Shown piece after piece: positions 8,368 to 16,957 of a DNA stretch of 64,000 nt. This DNA comes from Larsenimonas rhizosphaerae (lineage in GTDB: Bacteria > Pseudomonadota > Gammaproteobacteria > Pseudomonadales > Halomonadaceae). Where the stretch lies: NCBI RefSeq assembly GCF_023700005.1, contig NZ_JAMLJK010000003.1:62001-126000 (forward strand), read 5' to 3'. The translations under genes were made by a program, and so were the position numbers. Position 1 is the first letter of the stretch; each line of letters opens with the position of its first letter. The notes under the pieces are model-generated. The model ran no database searches. It saw only the letters and a list, made by a program, of their open reading frames with translations, and was not told where the DNA came from.

Positions 8368-9951
8368 TCATTCTCCAGAGGTGGGTGGGGTGATGGAAAG
8401 AAAGCGCAGCGGGTGCTCATCCATGACGTTGCTTTCAAAGCCGTGGACCCGCGGCGAGACCAGATGGCTGGCCACGTATTCATAGATGGGCAGAACCGCA
8501 TGATCGTCGAGAAGCTGCTGTTCGGCCCGGGTCAGGGCGTCAAACCGTGCCTCCGGGCTGGCAAGGGTCTCGCTTTCGCGGACGGCCTCGGTGAACGCTG
8601 CATTGGTGTAACCACTGCTTTCAGCGGCGCTGCCGCCCTGAGCCATGCTTCCGAGAAAGTCGAACGGATCGTTGACGGTGGCAATCATGCCATAGCGTGC
8701 CACATCGAATTGACCGGCATGGATGGCAGCGTAATGCACTGCCGCTTCGGAATTGTACAGGGTTGTCTCCACGCCGAGTGGTTTCCACATGGCGGCGACA
8801 GCCACAGCCACTTTTCTATGATCGTCGTTGGTGTTGTAGCGAAGCGTCAGCCTGAGCGGATGTGCCGGGCTGTAGCCGGCGTCCTTCATCAGTGCCTTCG
8901 CTTTTGAAAGCCGTTCCGGCCAGGGCGCGTCAAGCCCCGGCATGGTGGCATCCCCCTGGCCACTGACGGCGCCGGGCACGAACCGAGTGCTGGGGATCAT
9001 GCCGGTTCCCAGTATCTTGTCGGTGATGATGTCGCGTCTGACGACGAGGTTCAGTGCTTCGCGTACGCGGGCGTCGGCCAGGGGGCCCTTGCGGACGTTG
9101 AACATGTAAAAGTACTCGCCTGCCCAGGGGCCCTGTTGCAGCGCCTCGGGCATGTTCGTCCTGAGCCAGTCGATCCGGCTTGAAGGAACCTGGGCCAGGG
9201 ACAGGTCGATTCGGCCGCTTCGAAACCGGCGAATGGCGTCATTGGTATCTTCCAGCGGGTACATGACGACCTTGTCGAGTGCGACCGTGTCCGCGGCATA
9301 GAAGGCCGGATTCCTGTCAAGGGTCAGCCGGGACTGGGGGATCCAGTCCCCGAGGGTAAAGGCGCCACTGACCACGGTGTTTCCAGGCGTAATCCAGCGC
9401 TCTCCCCGCGTTATCACGTGCGCCGGCAGTGGGGCGGCTTCGGCCATGGCCATGGCTTCCAGAAAATAGCCGCTGGGGTGGTCCAGAGTAACCCGAAGGG
9501 TGCTTTCGTCCACGGCGTCCACTCCCAGTGATTCGGGGGGCGTCTTGCCCAGGTTGACGGCCCGGGCGTTGTGAATGGCGTAATACAGATTGGCATTCCG
9601 GTTGGCCGTGGCCGGTGTCAGCAACCGGCGGAGGCTGAAAACGGCGTCTTCGGCAGTAATCGGGGTGCCATCGGACCAGCGCGCATCACGCAGATGAAAG
9701 GTCCATACCGTGCCATCTGCCGAAACGTCCCATGAACGGGCTAGCCCGGGTATCAGCGTGCCGTCGGCAGCCACATCCACCAGCCGGTCAAACAGCGCCT
9801 TCTGGATGCGCGCGTCCCACTGGTTGTTGGATTTCTGCGGGTCAAGTGATCCCGGTTCCCCTTCATTATCCACATGCAGTGTAGCGGCCTGGCCGCTGCC
9901 GGCCGCAAGGCTCAGCAGCAGGGCAAGGACTCGGCATCGTCGCAGCGTCAT
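8368..9951 (-). CDS. Periplasmic oligopeptide-binding protein, OppA family (SBP A)
   Basis: A 527-residue family 5 solute-binding protein. Residues 1-22 are a signal peptide (MTLRRCRVLALLLSLAAG, then GQA|A) with no lipobox, so the mature protein is free in the periplasm. It has the OppA-type blocks WTFHLRDARWSDGTPITAED and LRYNTNDDHRKVAVAVAAMW. It is the most divergent of the four paralogues here: its N-terminal block reads GEPGSLDPQKSNNQWDARIQ. It lies directly upstream of oppB and downstream of a second binding-protein gene (20-base gap). It should deliver peptides to OppBC; its ligand cannot be read from the sequence. Confidence 0.9.
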   Translation of the reverse strand: MTLRRCRVLALLLSLAAGSGQAATLHVDNEGEPGSLDPQKSNNQWDARIQKALFDRLVDVAADGTLIPGLARSWDVSADGTVWTFHLRDARWSDGTPITAEDAVFSLRRLLTPATANRNANLYYAIHNARAVNLGKTPPESLGVDAVDESTLRVTLDHPSGYFLEAMAMAEAAPLPAHVITRGERWITPGNTVVSGAFTLGDWIPQSRLTLDRNPAFYAADTVALDKVVMYPLEDTNDAIRRFRSGRIDLSLAQVPSSRIDWLRTNMPEALQQGPWAGEYFYMFNVRKGPLADARVREALNLVVRRDIITDKILGTGMIPSTRFVPGAVSGQGDATMPGLDAPWPERLSKAKALMKDAGYSPAHPLRLTLRYNTNDDHRKVAVAVAAMWKPLGVETTLYNSEAAVHYAAIHAGQFDVARYGMIATVNDPFDFLGSMAQGGSAAESSGYTNAAFTEAVRESETLASPEARFDALTRAEQQLLDDHAVLPIYEYVASHLVSPRVHGFESNVMDEHPLRFLSITPPTSGE

Positions 9952-9971
9952 GGTCAGCTCCCCCGTGGTGG

Positions 9972-11570
9972 TTACTGGGTGTTTTTAAAGTGCATCCAGC
10001 GCGACAGGTGGCGATTGAGGGCGTTGTCGGCAAAGCCTTCAATGTCGGGTTTAACCAGGTTACGGGACGTGTCGATGTACACCGGCAGCACGGCATAGTC
10101 GTCCAGCATCTGCTGTTCAGCCTGCTGAAGCACGTCCTGACGGGCATCCAGGTCCTGCGTGGTGGCTGCCTTCTCCATCAGCGTATCGAAGGCCTCGCTG
10201 TGATAACCGCCGTAATTCTTGACGGCATCGCTTGTTAGAATACCGAGGAAGTTGGAGGCGTCATCGAAGTCGGCAACCCAGCTGGCCCGGCCGACATCGA
10301 ACTTGCCGGCGGCCAGGTCTGCGTAGTGAACGCGGCCTTCGGCATTGATCAGTTGCGTTTTGACACCCAGTGGTTTCCACATTGCAGCCAGCGCCACGGC
10401 AATGCGCTTGTTGGCTTCGGTGGTCGAATAGCGAAGCTCCAGTGTCAGCGGCTTGTCCGGTCCGTAACCGGCTTCCTCGAGCAGGCGGCGTGCGCGTGCC
10501 TGACGGGCCTTCATGTCCGGCCCCATGCCGGGCATCGAGCGGGCATCGTAATGGGCTACGCCATCAGGCACGAAACTGCTGGACGCCGTTACGGTGCCGC
10601 CCATGATGTGCCTTGCAATGACATCGCGAGCCACGGCCAGGTTGAGTGCTTCGCGGACGCGCCGGTCGGCGGTAGGGTGCCCGGGGCGCTGATTCAGGGC
10701 GAAATAGTAATTGGCCAGCTGCGGAGCAAGGTGTACTGCGCCGGGTAACTGCTCTTTCAGGGCATCAATGCGTGCCGGTGGAAAGTCGCGCACGATATCG
10801 AGTTCGCCGGAGCGAAAGCGGGTCAGGCCTGAATTGCGGTTCTCGATCGGGTAGAAGTTGACGCCCTCGAGGCTGACCGAGTCCGCATCATGGAAGTTGT
10901 CATTCCTGACAGTGGTCAGGTGATCCTGAGAGACCCATTTGACAGGAGTAAAGGCACCGTTGGTGGTGATGTGCTCCATGCTGGCCCAGTCCTTCCCGTA
11001 GCGCTTGATTACATGTGCCGGAACCGGTGAGGCGGCAATGTGTGCAAGAAGTGTGGGGAAGTAGGGCGTGGGCTGGTTCAGGTGAAACACCAGTGTATGG
11101 TCATCCGGTGTGTCGATGCCCAGCGCATCCATGGATTCCTCGCCTTTGGTAATCGGCTCGGCACCTCGGATCGGGTAGAAAAGGCTGGCGTAAACGGCGC
11201 CATTTTCAGGCATGAACAAACGGGAAAAGGCCAGTTTGAAATCCTGAGCGGTCACGGGAGCGCCGTCCGACCATTTGGCGTCATCGCGCAGGTGAAACGT
11301 CCAGCTCAGGCCGTCATCGGACACGCGCCAGTCTCTGGCAACACCGGGCACATACTGACCTTCGGGGTCCAGTGTCACCAGCCCTTCATAAATATCTCCC
11401 AGAATATCGTTTTCCCAGACACTGCCTCCGATCCGGGCGGTATCCAGTGAGGCGGGTTCGCCCTGGGTGCCGATATTCAGGGTGGCGGCCTGGACCTGGC
11501 TGAGCGACAGGCCCAGCAGGGCGGCCAGCAGCAGCGGACGACGCAGCCCGCGGCGTGACGAATAGAGCAT
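9972..11570 (-). CDS. oppA: Periplasmic oligopeptide-binding protein, OppA family (SBP B)
   Basis: A 532-residue solute-binding protein. The start is ATG at 11570, preceded by AGGAG at eight bases; the open frame extends 76 codons further, overlapping the NlpC/P60 gene, but that extension lacks sense. A signal peptide (MLYSSRRGLRRPLLLAALLG, ending VQA|A) precedes the mature start TLNIGTQGEPASLD. OppA blocks include DILGDIYEGLV, WTFHLRDDAKWSDGAPVTAQ and LRYSTTEANKRIAVALAAMW. It sits between the endopeptidase gene (28-base gap) and SBP A (20-base gap). In E. coli alternative binding proteins such as MppA share OppBCDF, and this paralogue may similarly widen the peptide range. Confidence 0.91.
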   Translation of the reverse strand: MLYSSRRGLRRPLLLAALLGLSLSQVQAATLNIGTQGEPASLDTARIGGSVWENDILGDIYEGLVTLDPEGQYVPGVARDWRVSDDGLSWTFHLRDDAKWSDGAPVTAQDFKLAFSRLFMPENGAVYASLFYPIRGAEPITKGEESMDALGIDTPDDHTLVFHLNQPTPYFPTLLAHIAASPVPAHVIKRYGKDWASMEHITTNGAFTPVKWVSQDHLTTVRNDNFHDADSVSLEGVNFYPIENRNSGLTRFRSGELDIVRDFPPARIDALKEQLPGAVHLAPQLANYYFALNQRPGHPTADRRVREALNLAVARDVIARHIMGGTVTASSSFVPDGVAHYDARSMPGMGPDMKARQARARRLLEEAGYGPDKPLTLELRYSTTEANKRIAVALAAMWKPLGVKTQLINAEGRVHYADLAAGKFDVGRASWVADFDDASNFLGILTSDAVKNYGGYHSEAFDTLMEKAATTQDLDARQDVLQQAEQQMLDDYAVLPVYIDTSRNLVKPDIEGFADNALNRHLSRWMHFKNTQ

Positions 11571-11598
11571 GGGGATTACTCCTGACGTAATAAACGAG

Positions 11599-12513
11599 TC
11601 AAAGGGCATCGCAGCCGGAAGCGGCGTTGCCGGTAGTGTAGCGTCGTACGACAGCCAGCTCGCGGGCATATCGACTGCCCTCAATCTGCTGACACTCGAT
11701 ATGGGCGTTGTTGGTTGGCGCATGCAGCAGGGTGTCATCGCCGAGATACAGGCCGACGTGATCAATCCGCAGGTTTCCCTTTCGATCCGGGCGTTCAAAG
11801 AAGAGTAGATCCCCCGGTCGTTGCTGACCTGGCGTAATGGCGTCGCCGCCGAGTGCCTGGTCGCAGGCGTCGCGGGGAATTTTGATGTTTCGGCCCAGAA
11901 ATACCGTGTGCGTGAAGCCGGAGCAGTCTAGCCCCAGCGGGCTGTTACCGGCCCACAGATAGCGCAGGCCCATGAACGAGCGTGCCAGATGCAAAAGGGC
12001 GTCAGGGCCATGGTCGTCAATATCGTCCAGGCGCATCAGTGCACGGGTCGGCAGGGTGCCAGACCCCAGCGGTGTCTCCACGTGAGCCGACTCTGAGGTC
12101 ATGTCGCGCACCGTGAGCCGGGTCAGAAACAGCAGTGGCAGCAACGTGCCGTTGTCCAGCGCCAGCGTCGCGCCCTCCCGTGTCACTCGGTAAGGCATCC
12201 CCTGTTCGCGAGATGGTGTGGCGAGGTGCGCCATGGGCAGCCAGCCCGGGTAGCCGCGGGCTGGTACGCCGGTTGGCTGATCCAGCACCCTGACTCTGGC
12301 CCACTCTCCCTCGCGGGCGAGGACGGTCACCGGGGTGTTGAACAGGGCCTGGGTGACCAGTCGCTTGTCTTGGCACAGGCCCAGCCGGTCCTGATCGGTC
12401 ATGTCATCAAGCCAGCCCGACATGTCCGGCGCAGGGGCTGTCGAGCGTCTGTCCACCGGGCGAGGAGCCCGGGGAGAGGCCCACAGGTTGGCCAGCGTTA
12501 CCGCAATACGCAC
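11599..12513 (-). CDS. NlpC/P60 cell-wall peptide endopeptidase, YkfC-like
   Basis: A 304-residue cysteine peptidase with no signal peptide, so probably cytoplasmic. SH3-like regions occupy about residues 40-160, and the NlpC/P60 domain about 165-290. Catalytic candidates are Cys197 in DCSGF, His252 in DHVGLYLG and His264 in LLHAP. The blocks YLWAGNSPLGLDCSGFTHT and IPRDACDQ resemble Bacillus YkfC, which cuts the gamma-D-glutamyl bond in imported murein peptides after the first dipeptide. The gene is embedded between two oppA genes (5- and 28-base gaps), so a role in using imported murein peptides is the best reading. The precise bond cleaved is inferred. Confidence 0.82.
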   Translation of the reverse strand: MRIAVTLANLWASPRAPRPVDRRSTAPAPDMSGWLDDMTDQDRLGLCQDKRLVTQALFNTPVTVLAREGEWARVRVLDQPTGVPARGYPGWLPMAHLATPSREQGMPYRVTREGATLALDNGTLLPLLFLTRLTVRDMTSESAHVETPLGSGTLPTRALMRLDDIDDHGPDALLHLARSFMGLRYLWAGNSPLGLDCSGFTHTVFLGRNIKIPRDACDQALGGDAITPGQQRPGDLLFFERPDRKGNLRIDHVGLYLGDDTLLHAPTNNAHIECQQIEGSRYARELAVVRRYTTGNAASGCDAL

Positions 12514-12518
12514 GCGGC

Positions 12519-14105
12519 TTATTCCTTGAAGCTTACCCAGCGTGAAGGGTGGTTATCCTTCACGTTGTCTTCCCAGCCCTCAAGGTCGGGATTGACCAGG
12601 TTGCGGGTCACGTAAAACAGTAGCGGTGCCACGGCGTTATCCTGCATGGCAATGGCTTCGGCGTGTTCGAGCAGTTTTTCACGAGCGGCCGGGTCGGCGG
12701 TGTTGGCGGCTTTTTTCATGTCCGCATCGAAGGCGGGGCTTGAGTAGGCGCCATAGTTGTTGCCTGCCCCGGTGGACAGCAGACTCAGGAAGTTTTCGGC
12801 GTCATCGTAATCGGCAATCCAGGCGGCACGGGCGACGTTAAAATCACCTTCGGCAATGGCCTGGTAGTGCACGGTGGCTTCAGCCTGTTGCAGCTGGGTT
12901 TTAACGCCCAGCGGCTTCCACATCGCCGCCACGGCAATCGCGATTTTCTTGTGTTCATCGCTTGAGTTGTAGCGCAGGTTCAGCGTTAGCGGGTGGTCCG
13001 GCCCGTATCCGGCGTCCTTCATCAGGGCCCTGGCACGTTTCATGCGCTCGGCCATGGGCTCGCCCTTGAAGGCTAGCGGCTGGCGGGTGTAGTTGTTCAC
13101 CCCCGGTGGTACAAAGGCGTAGGCCGGCAGGAAGGTGCCGCCCATGATCTGTTTGGCCAGCACATCGCGGCGAATGGCCAGGTTGAGGGCTTCACGCACT
13201 CTGGGGTCTGCCGTCGGCTCGCCCTTGCGCTGATTGAAGACGTAATAATAATTGCCCAGCATGGGGCTCATGTGGGTGGCATCGGGAAGGTTTTCCTTCA
13301 GCCACTGATAGCGGTTGGAGGGATATTCCCGCAGGACATCAAACTGGCCTGAACGAAAGCGGGAGATCCCGGCATTCCGGTCTTCGGATGTGAAGTAATT
13401 GACGCCATCAAGCGCCACCTGGCTGACATCGTAATAGGCCGGGTTCTTTTCGGTCGTGATGCGAGACTGGGAGACCCACTGGACCGGATGAAAGGCGCCG
13501 TTGGTGGCAATGTGCTCCATCCCGGTCCAGTCCTTGCCGTACTTTTCCACCAGATGCTTCGGCTGCGGAAACGCGGTGTAGTGAGCCATCAACTGCAGGA
13601 AATAGGGGGTTGGCTGGTTAAGCGTGACCTCAAGCGTCTTGCCGTTATCGCGGGAGGCAACGCCCAGAGCGTCCAGCGGCTGCTTGCCGGTGCTGACGGC
13701 TTCGGCATTCTTGATCGGGTACAGGTTATAGGCGTACTTGGAGGCGTTGGCCGGGTTGAGCAGGTGGCGCCAGCCAAAGACAAAGTCGTCGGCGGTTACC
13801 GGCGTACCGTCGGACCACTTCGCGCCGTCTCTCATGTGAAATGTCCAGGTCAGACCATCGTCACTGGTTTCCCAGGAGGTGGCCATGCCCGGCAGCAGTT
13901 TACCGCTCGGGTTTTCCTTGACCAGCCCTTCGTAGACATCCATCAGGATGTCCGATTCCCATGTGCCACCGGAGACCTGAGAGGTATCAAAGGAGGCCAG
14001 TTCGCCGATTGCGCCGATGTTCAAGGTGCGGGCCAGTGCCGGGGTAGTGGCAAGGGCAGACGTCATGGTCAGGGTGGCAACCATGAGCCGGACAGAATTT
14101 TTCAT
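12519..14105 (-). CDS. oppA: Periplasmic oligopeptide-binding protein, OppA family (SBP C)
   Basis: A 528-residue binding protein and the first gene of the opp operon. The start is ATG at 14105 with AGGA six bases upstream; the longer open frame is not needed. The signal peptide (MKNSVRLMVATLTMTSALA, ending ALA|R) is followed by TLNIGAIGELASFDTSQVSG. It shares DILMDVYEGLV, WTFHMRDGAKWSDGTPVTAD and LRYNSSDEHKKIAIAVAAMW with its paralogues. The NlpC/P60 gene begins only five bases after its stop. Its ligand is unknown, but the tight link to a YkfC-like peptidase makes a murein peptide a reasonable candidate. Confidence 0.91.
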   Translation of the reverse strand: MKNSVRLMVATLTMTSALATTPALARTLNIGAIGELASFDTSQVSGGTWESDILMDVYEGLVKENPSGKLLPGMATSWETSDDGLTWTFHMRDGAKWSDGTPVTADDFVFGWRHLLNPANASKYAYNLYPIKNAEAVSTGKQPLDALGVASRDNGKTLEVTLNQPTPYFLQLMAHYTAFPQPKHLVEKYGKDWTGMEHIATNGAFHPVQWVSQSRITTEKNPAYYDVSQVALDGVNYFTSEDRNAGISRFRSGQFDVLREYPSNRYQWLKENLPDATHMSPMLGNYYYVFNQRKGEPTADPRVREALNLAIRRDVLAKQIMGGTFLPAYAFVPPGVNNYTRQPLAFKGEPMAERMKRARALMKDAGYGPDHPLTLNLRYNSSDEHKKIAIAVAAMWKPLGVKTQLQQAEATVHYQAIAEGDFNVARAAWIADYDDAENFLSLLSTGAGNNYGAYSSPAFDADMKKAANTADPAAREKLLEHAEAIAMQDNAVAPLLFYVTRNLVNPDLEGWEDNVKDNHPSRWVSFKE

Positions 14106-14507
14106 GAAATATCCTGACAGTATTGTTTGTTGTAATAAGGACAGTTCGGACCTTTTTGAGCATCTGAAGGTCGCTGAGAGCAAAGCTGACCATAGCGTCA
14201 GGAATGATGGATTGTCTACTGCGGCGAGTGGACCGGCCATTAAAAAACAAGTGTTTTCTACTGTTTTCGTCTGAGGCGGCGGTTGGGACTCAGCATGCTC
14301 CAGGGGGATATTGGCGTGGCGCTGTGGCTGTAAATGGCATATATCAATAGGGCGGCCTGCATTTTCGGGCCGTCGGAGGCAATGATTCAGCGTCGCGGTA
14401 TTTCGGGTTGACAGGCCCTGCCGGTCGCGGGTCTTCGAGGCACTGCCTGCTCTTGTCCAGAACAAAACAAAAACGTGGCATGAGAGCCATTACAGGGGGT
14501 ACGCAGT
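14106..14507. other. Intergenic divergent control region, about 400 bases
   Basis: No convincing gene lies here. It separates the minus-strand opp operon from the plus-strand ATP-grasp operon and must hold both promoters. A TTGACA at 14408-14413 could be a -35 for the plus strand but has no good -10 at the right distance. Stretches such as 14238-14270 are AT-rich. A ribosome site (AGGGGG) at 14494-14499 serves the ATP-grasp start at 14508. Confidence 0.6.
14189..14218 (-). promoter_or_regulatory. Candidate sigma70 promoter for the opp operon
   Basis: On the minus strand TAGACA (5 of 6) and TATGGT (4 of 6) are separated by 18 bases, about 85 bases upstream of the first oppA start. This is only a consensus match, with nothing else to support it. 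Confidence 0.3.
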
Positions 14508-15962
14508 ATGTCTGATGTACTTGCATTGGAGCAGTATGAACCCTATGCCGGTTTTTTTGATGAACTGGTGGAAACACGGGGAACGCCTCGGCCGCATGCG
14601 TTGCCGATTGCCCGGTTCATCGCCGAGCAGGGTGGGTCGGCACTGGTCGAACGGCAGCAGTTACTGGATGACACCATTCGTGCGATGGGGGTGTCCTTTA
14701 CGGTCTACTCCGACAGTCAGAACATCGACAGGTCCTGGCCGCTGGATGTCGTACCTCGGACCATCCCTTCCGGGTTATGGAAACGTACCAGCGATGGACT
14801 CAAGCAGCGTCTCGAAGCGCTGAACCTGTTCATCAATGACCTGTACAACGATCAGCGTATCCTCAAGGCCGGTGTGGTGCCCGCCAGTCTGGTTCACGAA
14901 TCAAGGAACTTCCTCGCCCCCTGCCAGGGTATTACGCCGCCTCATGGCGTGTGGGCCCATATCTGCGGCACGGATCTGGTGCGTGATGAGACCGGTCAGT
15001 TTCTGGTGCTGGAAGATAATCTGAGGGTGCCTTCCGGGGTCTCGTTCATGCTGGAAAACCGCACGGTCATGAAGCGCGTCTTTCCGGAGCTTTTTGCCCG
15101 TTCGACCATCTCGCCGGTGGATGATTATCCCCGCCAGCTCTGGAGCATGCTGGCCTCGCTTTCGCCCCGCCCGGACGATACGCCGGTGATCGTGATCCTG
15201 ACACCGGGTATCTATAACTCGGCCTATTTCGAGCACAGCTATCTGGCACAGCAGATGGGCTGTTATCTGGCCGAAAACACGGACCTTCTGGTTGAAAATG
15301 ACACGGTGTACCTGAAGACCCTGCGTGGCAATCGGCGGGTGGATGTCATTTATCGTCGGGTCGATGACGTGTTCATTGACCCGGACGTGTTTCGTCCGGA
15401 TTCCGTGCTGGGCGTTCGCGGCCTGATGGGCGCCTGGCGTGCCGGTCGGGTGGCCATTGCCAACGCGCCGGGCTCCGGTGTGGCTGATGACAAGGTCATT
15501 TATGCGTTCGTGCCGGAGATCATCAAGTACTACCTCGGTGAAGCCCCACTGATTGATAACGTTCCCACGTTCCTGTGCATGGATGACAAGGAGCGCGAGC
15601 ATGTGCTGGCCAATCTTGATTCTCTGGTGGTCAAGCCTGCCAATGAATCCGGTGGGTATGGCATTTTGATCGGTCCGCGCTCTACCGAGCAGGAGCGGGC
15701 TGAATTTGCCGAAGCGATCAAGGCTGCGCCGCGAAACTTCATCGCCCAGCCGACCCTTAACCTGTCCACCAGTCCTACCTTGTGCGATGGCCAGCTGGAG
15801 CCACGGCATCTGGACCTTCGTCCCTTCGTACTTCAGGGCGCCGAGCTTTACTGCACCACCGGCGGGCTGAGTCGTGTCGCGCTGCGCCGCGGCTCGCTGG
15901 TCGTCAACTCTTCACAGGGTGGCGGCAGCAAGGATACCTGGATAATCAACGACGAGGGCTGA
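14508..15962 (+). CDS. Circularly permuted ATP-grasp type 2 ligase
   Basis: A 484-residue protein of the DUF404/DUF407 (CP_ATPgrasp_2) family. Expected nucleotide and metal motifs are intact: LEDNLRVPSGVSFMLENR (168-185), SLVVKPANESGGYGILIG (372-389), RHLDLRPFVLQG (433-444), TTGGLSRVALR (450-460) and the C-terminal NSSQGGGSKDTW (467-478). ATP-grasp enzymes form peptide or amide bonds through acyl-phosphates. Comparative genomics predicted this family to work with alpha-E and transglutaminase proteins on a peptide-like product, but substrate and product are unknown to me. It is the first gene of a four-gene operon and starts with a good AGGGGG ribosome site. Confidence 0.9.
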   Translation: MSDVLALEQYEPYAGFFDELVETRGTPRPHALPIARFIAEQGGSALVERQQLLDDTIRAMGVSFTVYSDSQNIDRSWPLDVVPRTIPSGLWKRTSDGLKQRLEALNLFINDLYNDQRILKAGVVPASLVHESRNFLAPCQGITPPHGVWAHICGTDLVRDETGQFLVLEDNLRVPSGVSFMLENRTVMKRVFPELFARSTISPVDDYPRQLWSMLASLSPRPDDTPVIVILTPGIYNSAYFEHSYLAQQMGCYLAENTDLLVENDTVYLKTLRGNRRVDVIYRRVDDVFIDPDVFRPDSVLGVRGLMGAWRAGRVAIANAPGSGVADDKVIYAFVPEIIKYYLGEAPLIDNVPTFLCMDDKEREHVLANLDSLVVKPANESGGYGILIGPRSTEQERAEFAEAIKAAPRNFIAQPTLNLSTSPTLCDGQLEPRHLDLRPFVLQGAELYCTTGGLSRVALRRGSLVVNSSQGGGSKDTWIINDEG

Positions 15963-15965
15963 CCC

Positions 15966-16901
15966 ATGCTGGCAAGAGTGGCTGAAAATGTGTACTGGAT
16001 GGGACGTTATCTTGAACGCATCGATGATACGGCGCGCCTGATCAATGCCACCACCCATATTCTGATCGATTCACACCGGGATACCGGCTTCAGCTGGCCG
16101 GTGCTGGTGGATGTGCTGGGTGAGGACAGTGAGCGGTTCATCAAGGAGGAACACAGCGCCAGCGAACGTGCCGTGATGCATTGTCTGATTGCGGCGGAAA
16201 ACAGCACCGCCTCCATTCGTTATTCCTGCTCGCAGCTACGCTTCAATGCCCGCTGCGTGCGTGAGGTGATCCCGCGGGATATATGGGAGGAGCTCAACGG
16301 GCTTAACCTTTTCATGCAGGAGCAGTGCCTGCATGCCTCCAACCGGCACAAGCGCTATACCCTGATGGTGGAAGTGATTCGTCGCTGTCAGATGGTCATC
16401 GGGGTCATGGATGGCACCATGCTTCGCGATGATGCCTATCATCTCTTCAACATCGGTCGGTTGCTTGAGCGGGCGGACATGACCTCACGAATCATGGATA
16501 TTCTGATTCTGCATCAACTGCTGCCGGCATCGGGCCCGAGGGGGCAGCGAGGCATTCAGTGGCATGCGGTACTCAACGCCCTGGGGGGTGTTGAGTCCTA
16601 CCAGCGTTATGTGACTCGAGAGGATGAGCGGTCGGATGTGATCGATTTTCTGATGTCCTGCCGCGTCTTTCCGCGATCGATCAGTTATTGCCTGGACAGG
16701 GTACGGGAAGAGGCTGCCTTTCTGCCCCACAACGATTCGCTCTTGGCGACACTGGAGGCGCTGCGCCGGCAGATGGACGATCAGGACCTGGCCGTTCTCG
16801 ATGTTGAGGGACTGCATGCCCTGATCGATACCCTGCAATCCGGATTGAATGACATTCACACGGTATTGATGTCTGATGCACTCAGGTTATCCGTGGCGTA
16901 A
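15966..16901 (+). CDS. Alpha-E domain protein
   Basis: A 311-residue alpha-helical protein of the alpha-E (DUF403) family. The diagnostic N-terminal block is LARVAENVYWMGRYLERIDD (residues 2-21), followed by conserved acidic and arginine residues such as LFNIGRLLERADMTSRI. The biochemical role is unknown. The family occurs almost only beside circularly permuted ATP-grasp ligases and transglutaminase-like proteins. The gene begins three bases after the ATP-grasp stop, so the two are cotranscribed and may form a complex. A second copy of the same domain is fused to the next ATP-grasp protein. Confidence 0.9.
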   Translation: MLARVAENVYWMGRYLERIDDTARLINATTHILIDSHRDTGFSWPVLVDVLGEDSERFIKEEHSASERAVMHCLIAAENSTASIRYSCSQLRFNARCVREVIPRDIWEELNGLNLFMQEQCLHASNRHKRYTLMVEVIRRCQMVIGVMDGTMLRDDAYHLFNIGRLLERADMTSRIMDILILHQLLPASGPRGQRGIQWHAVLNALGGVESYQRYVTREDERSDVIDFLMSCRVFPRSISYCLDRVREEAAFLPHNDSLLATLEALRRQMDDQDLAVLDVEGLHALIDTLQSGLNDIHTVLMSDALRLSVA

Positions 16902-16957
16902 CGGACAGGCACGCGTGCCTGTTCTGCGCGCCTGCCTCCCTCCATTGAGAACACGTA

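Noticed and set aside
11571-11798. N-terminal extension of the SBP B reading frame
   Set aside because: It would overlap the NlpC/P60 gene, and the ATG at 11570 has AGGAG and begins a proper signal peptide.
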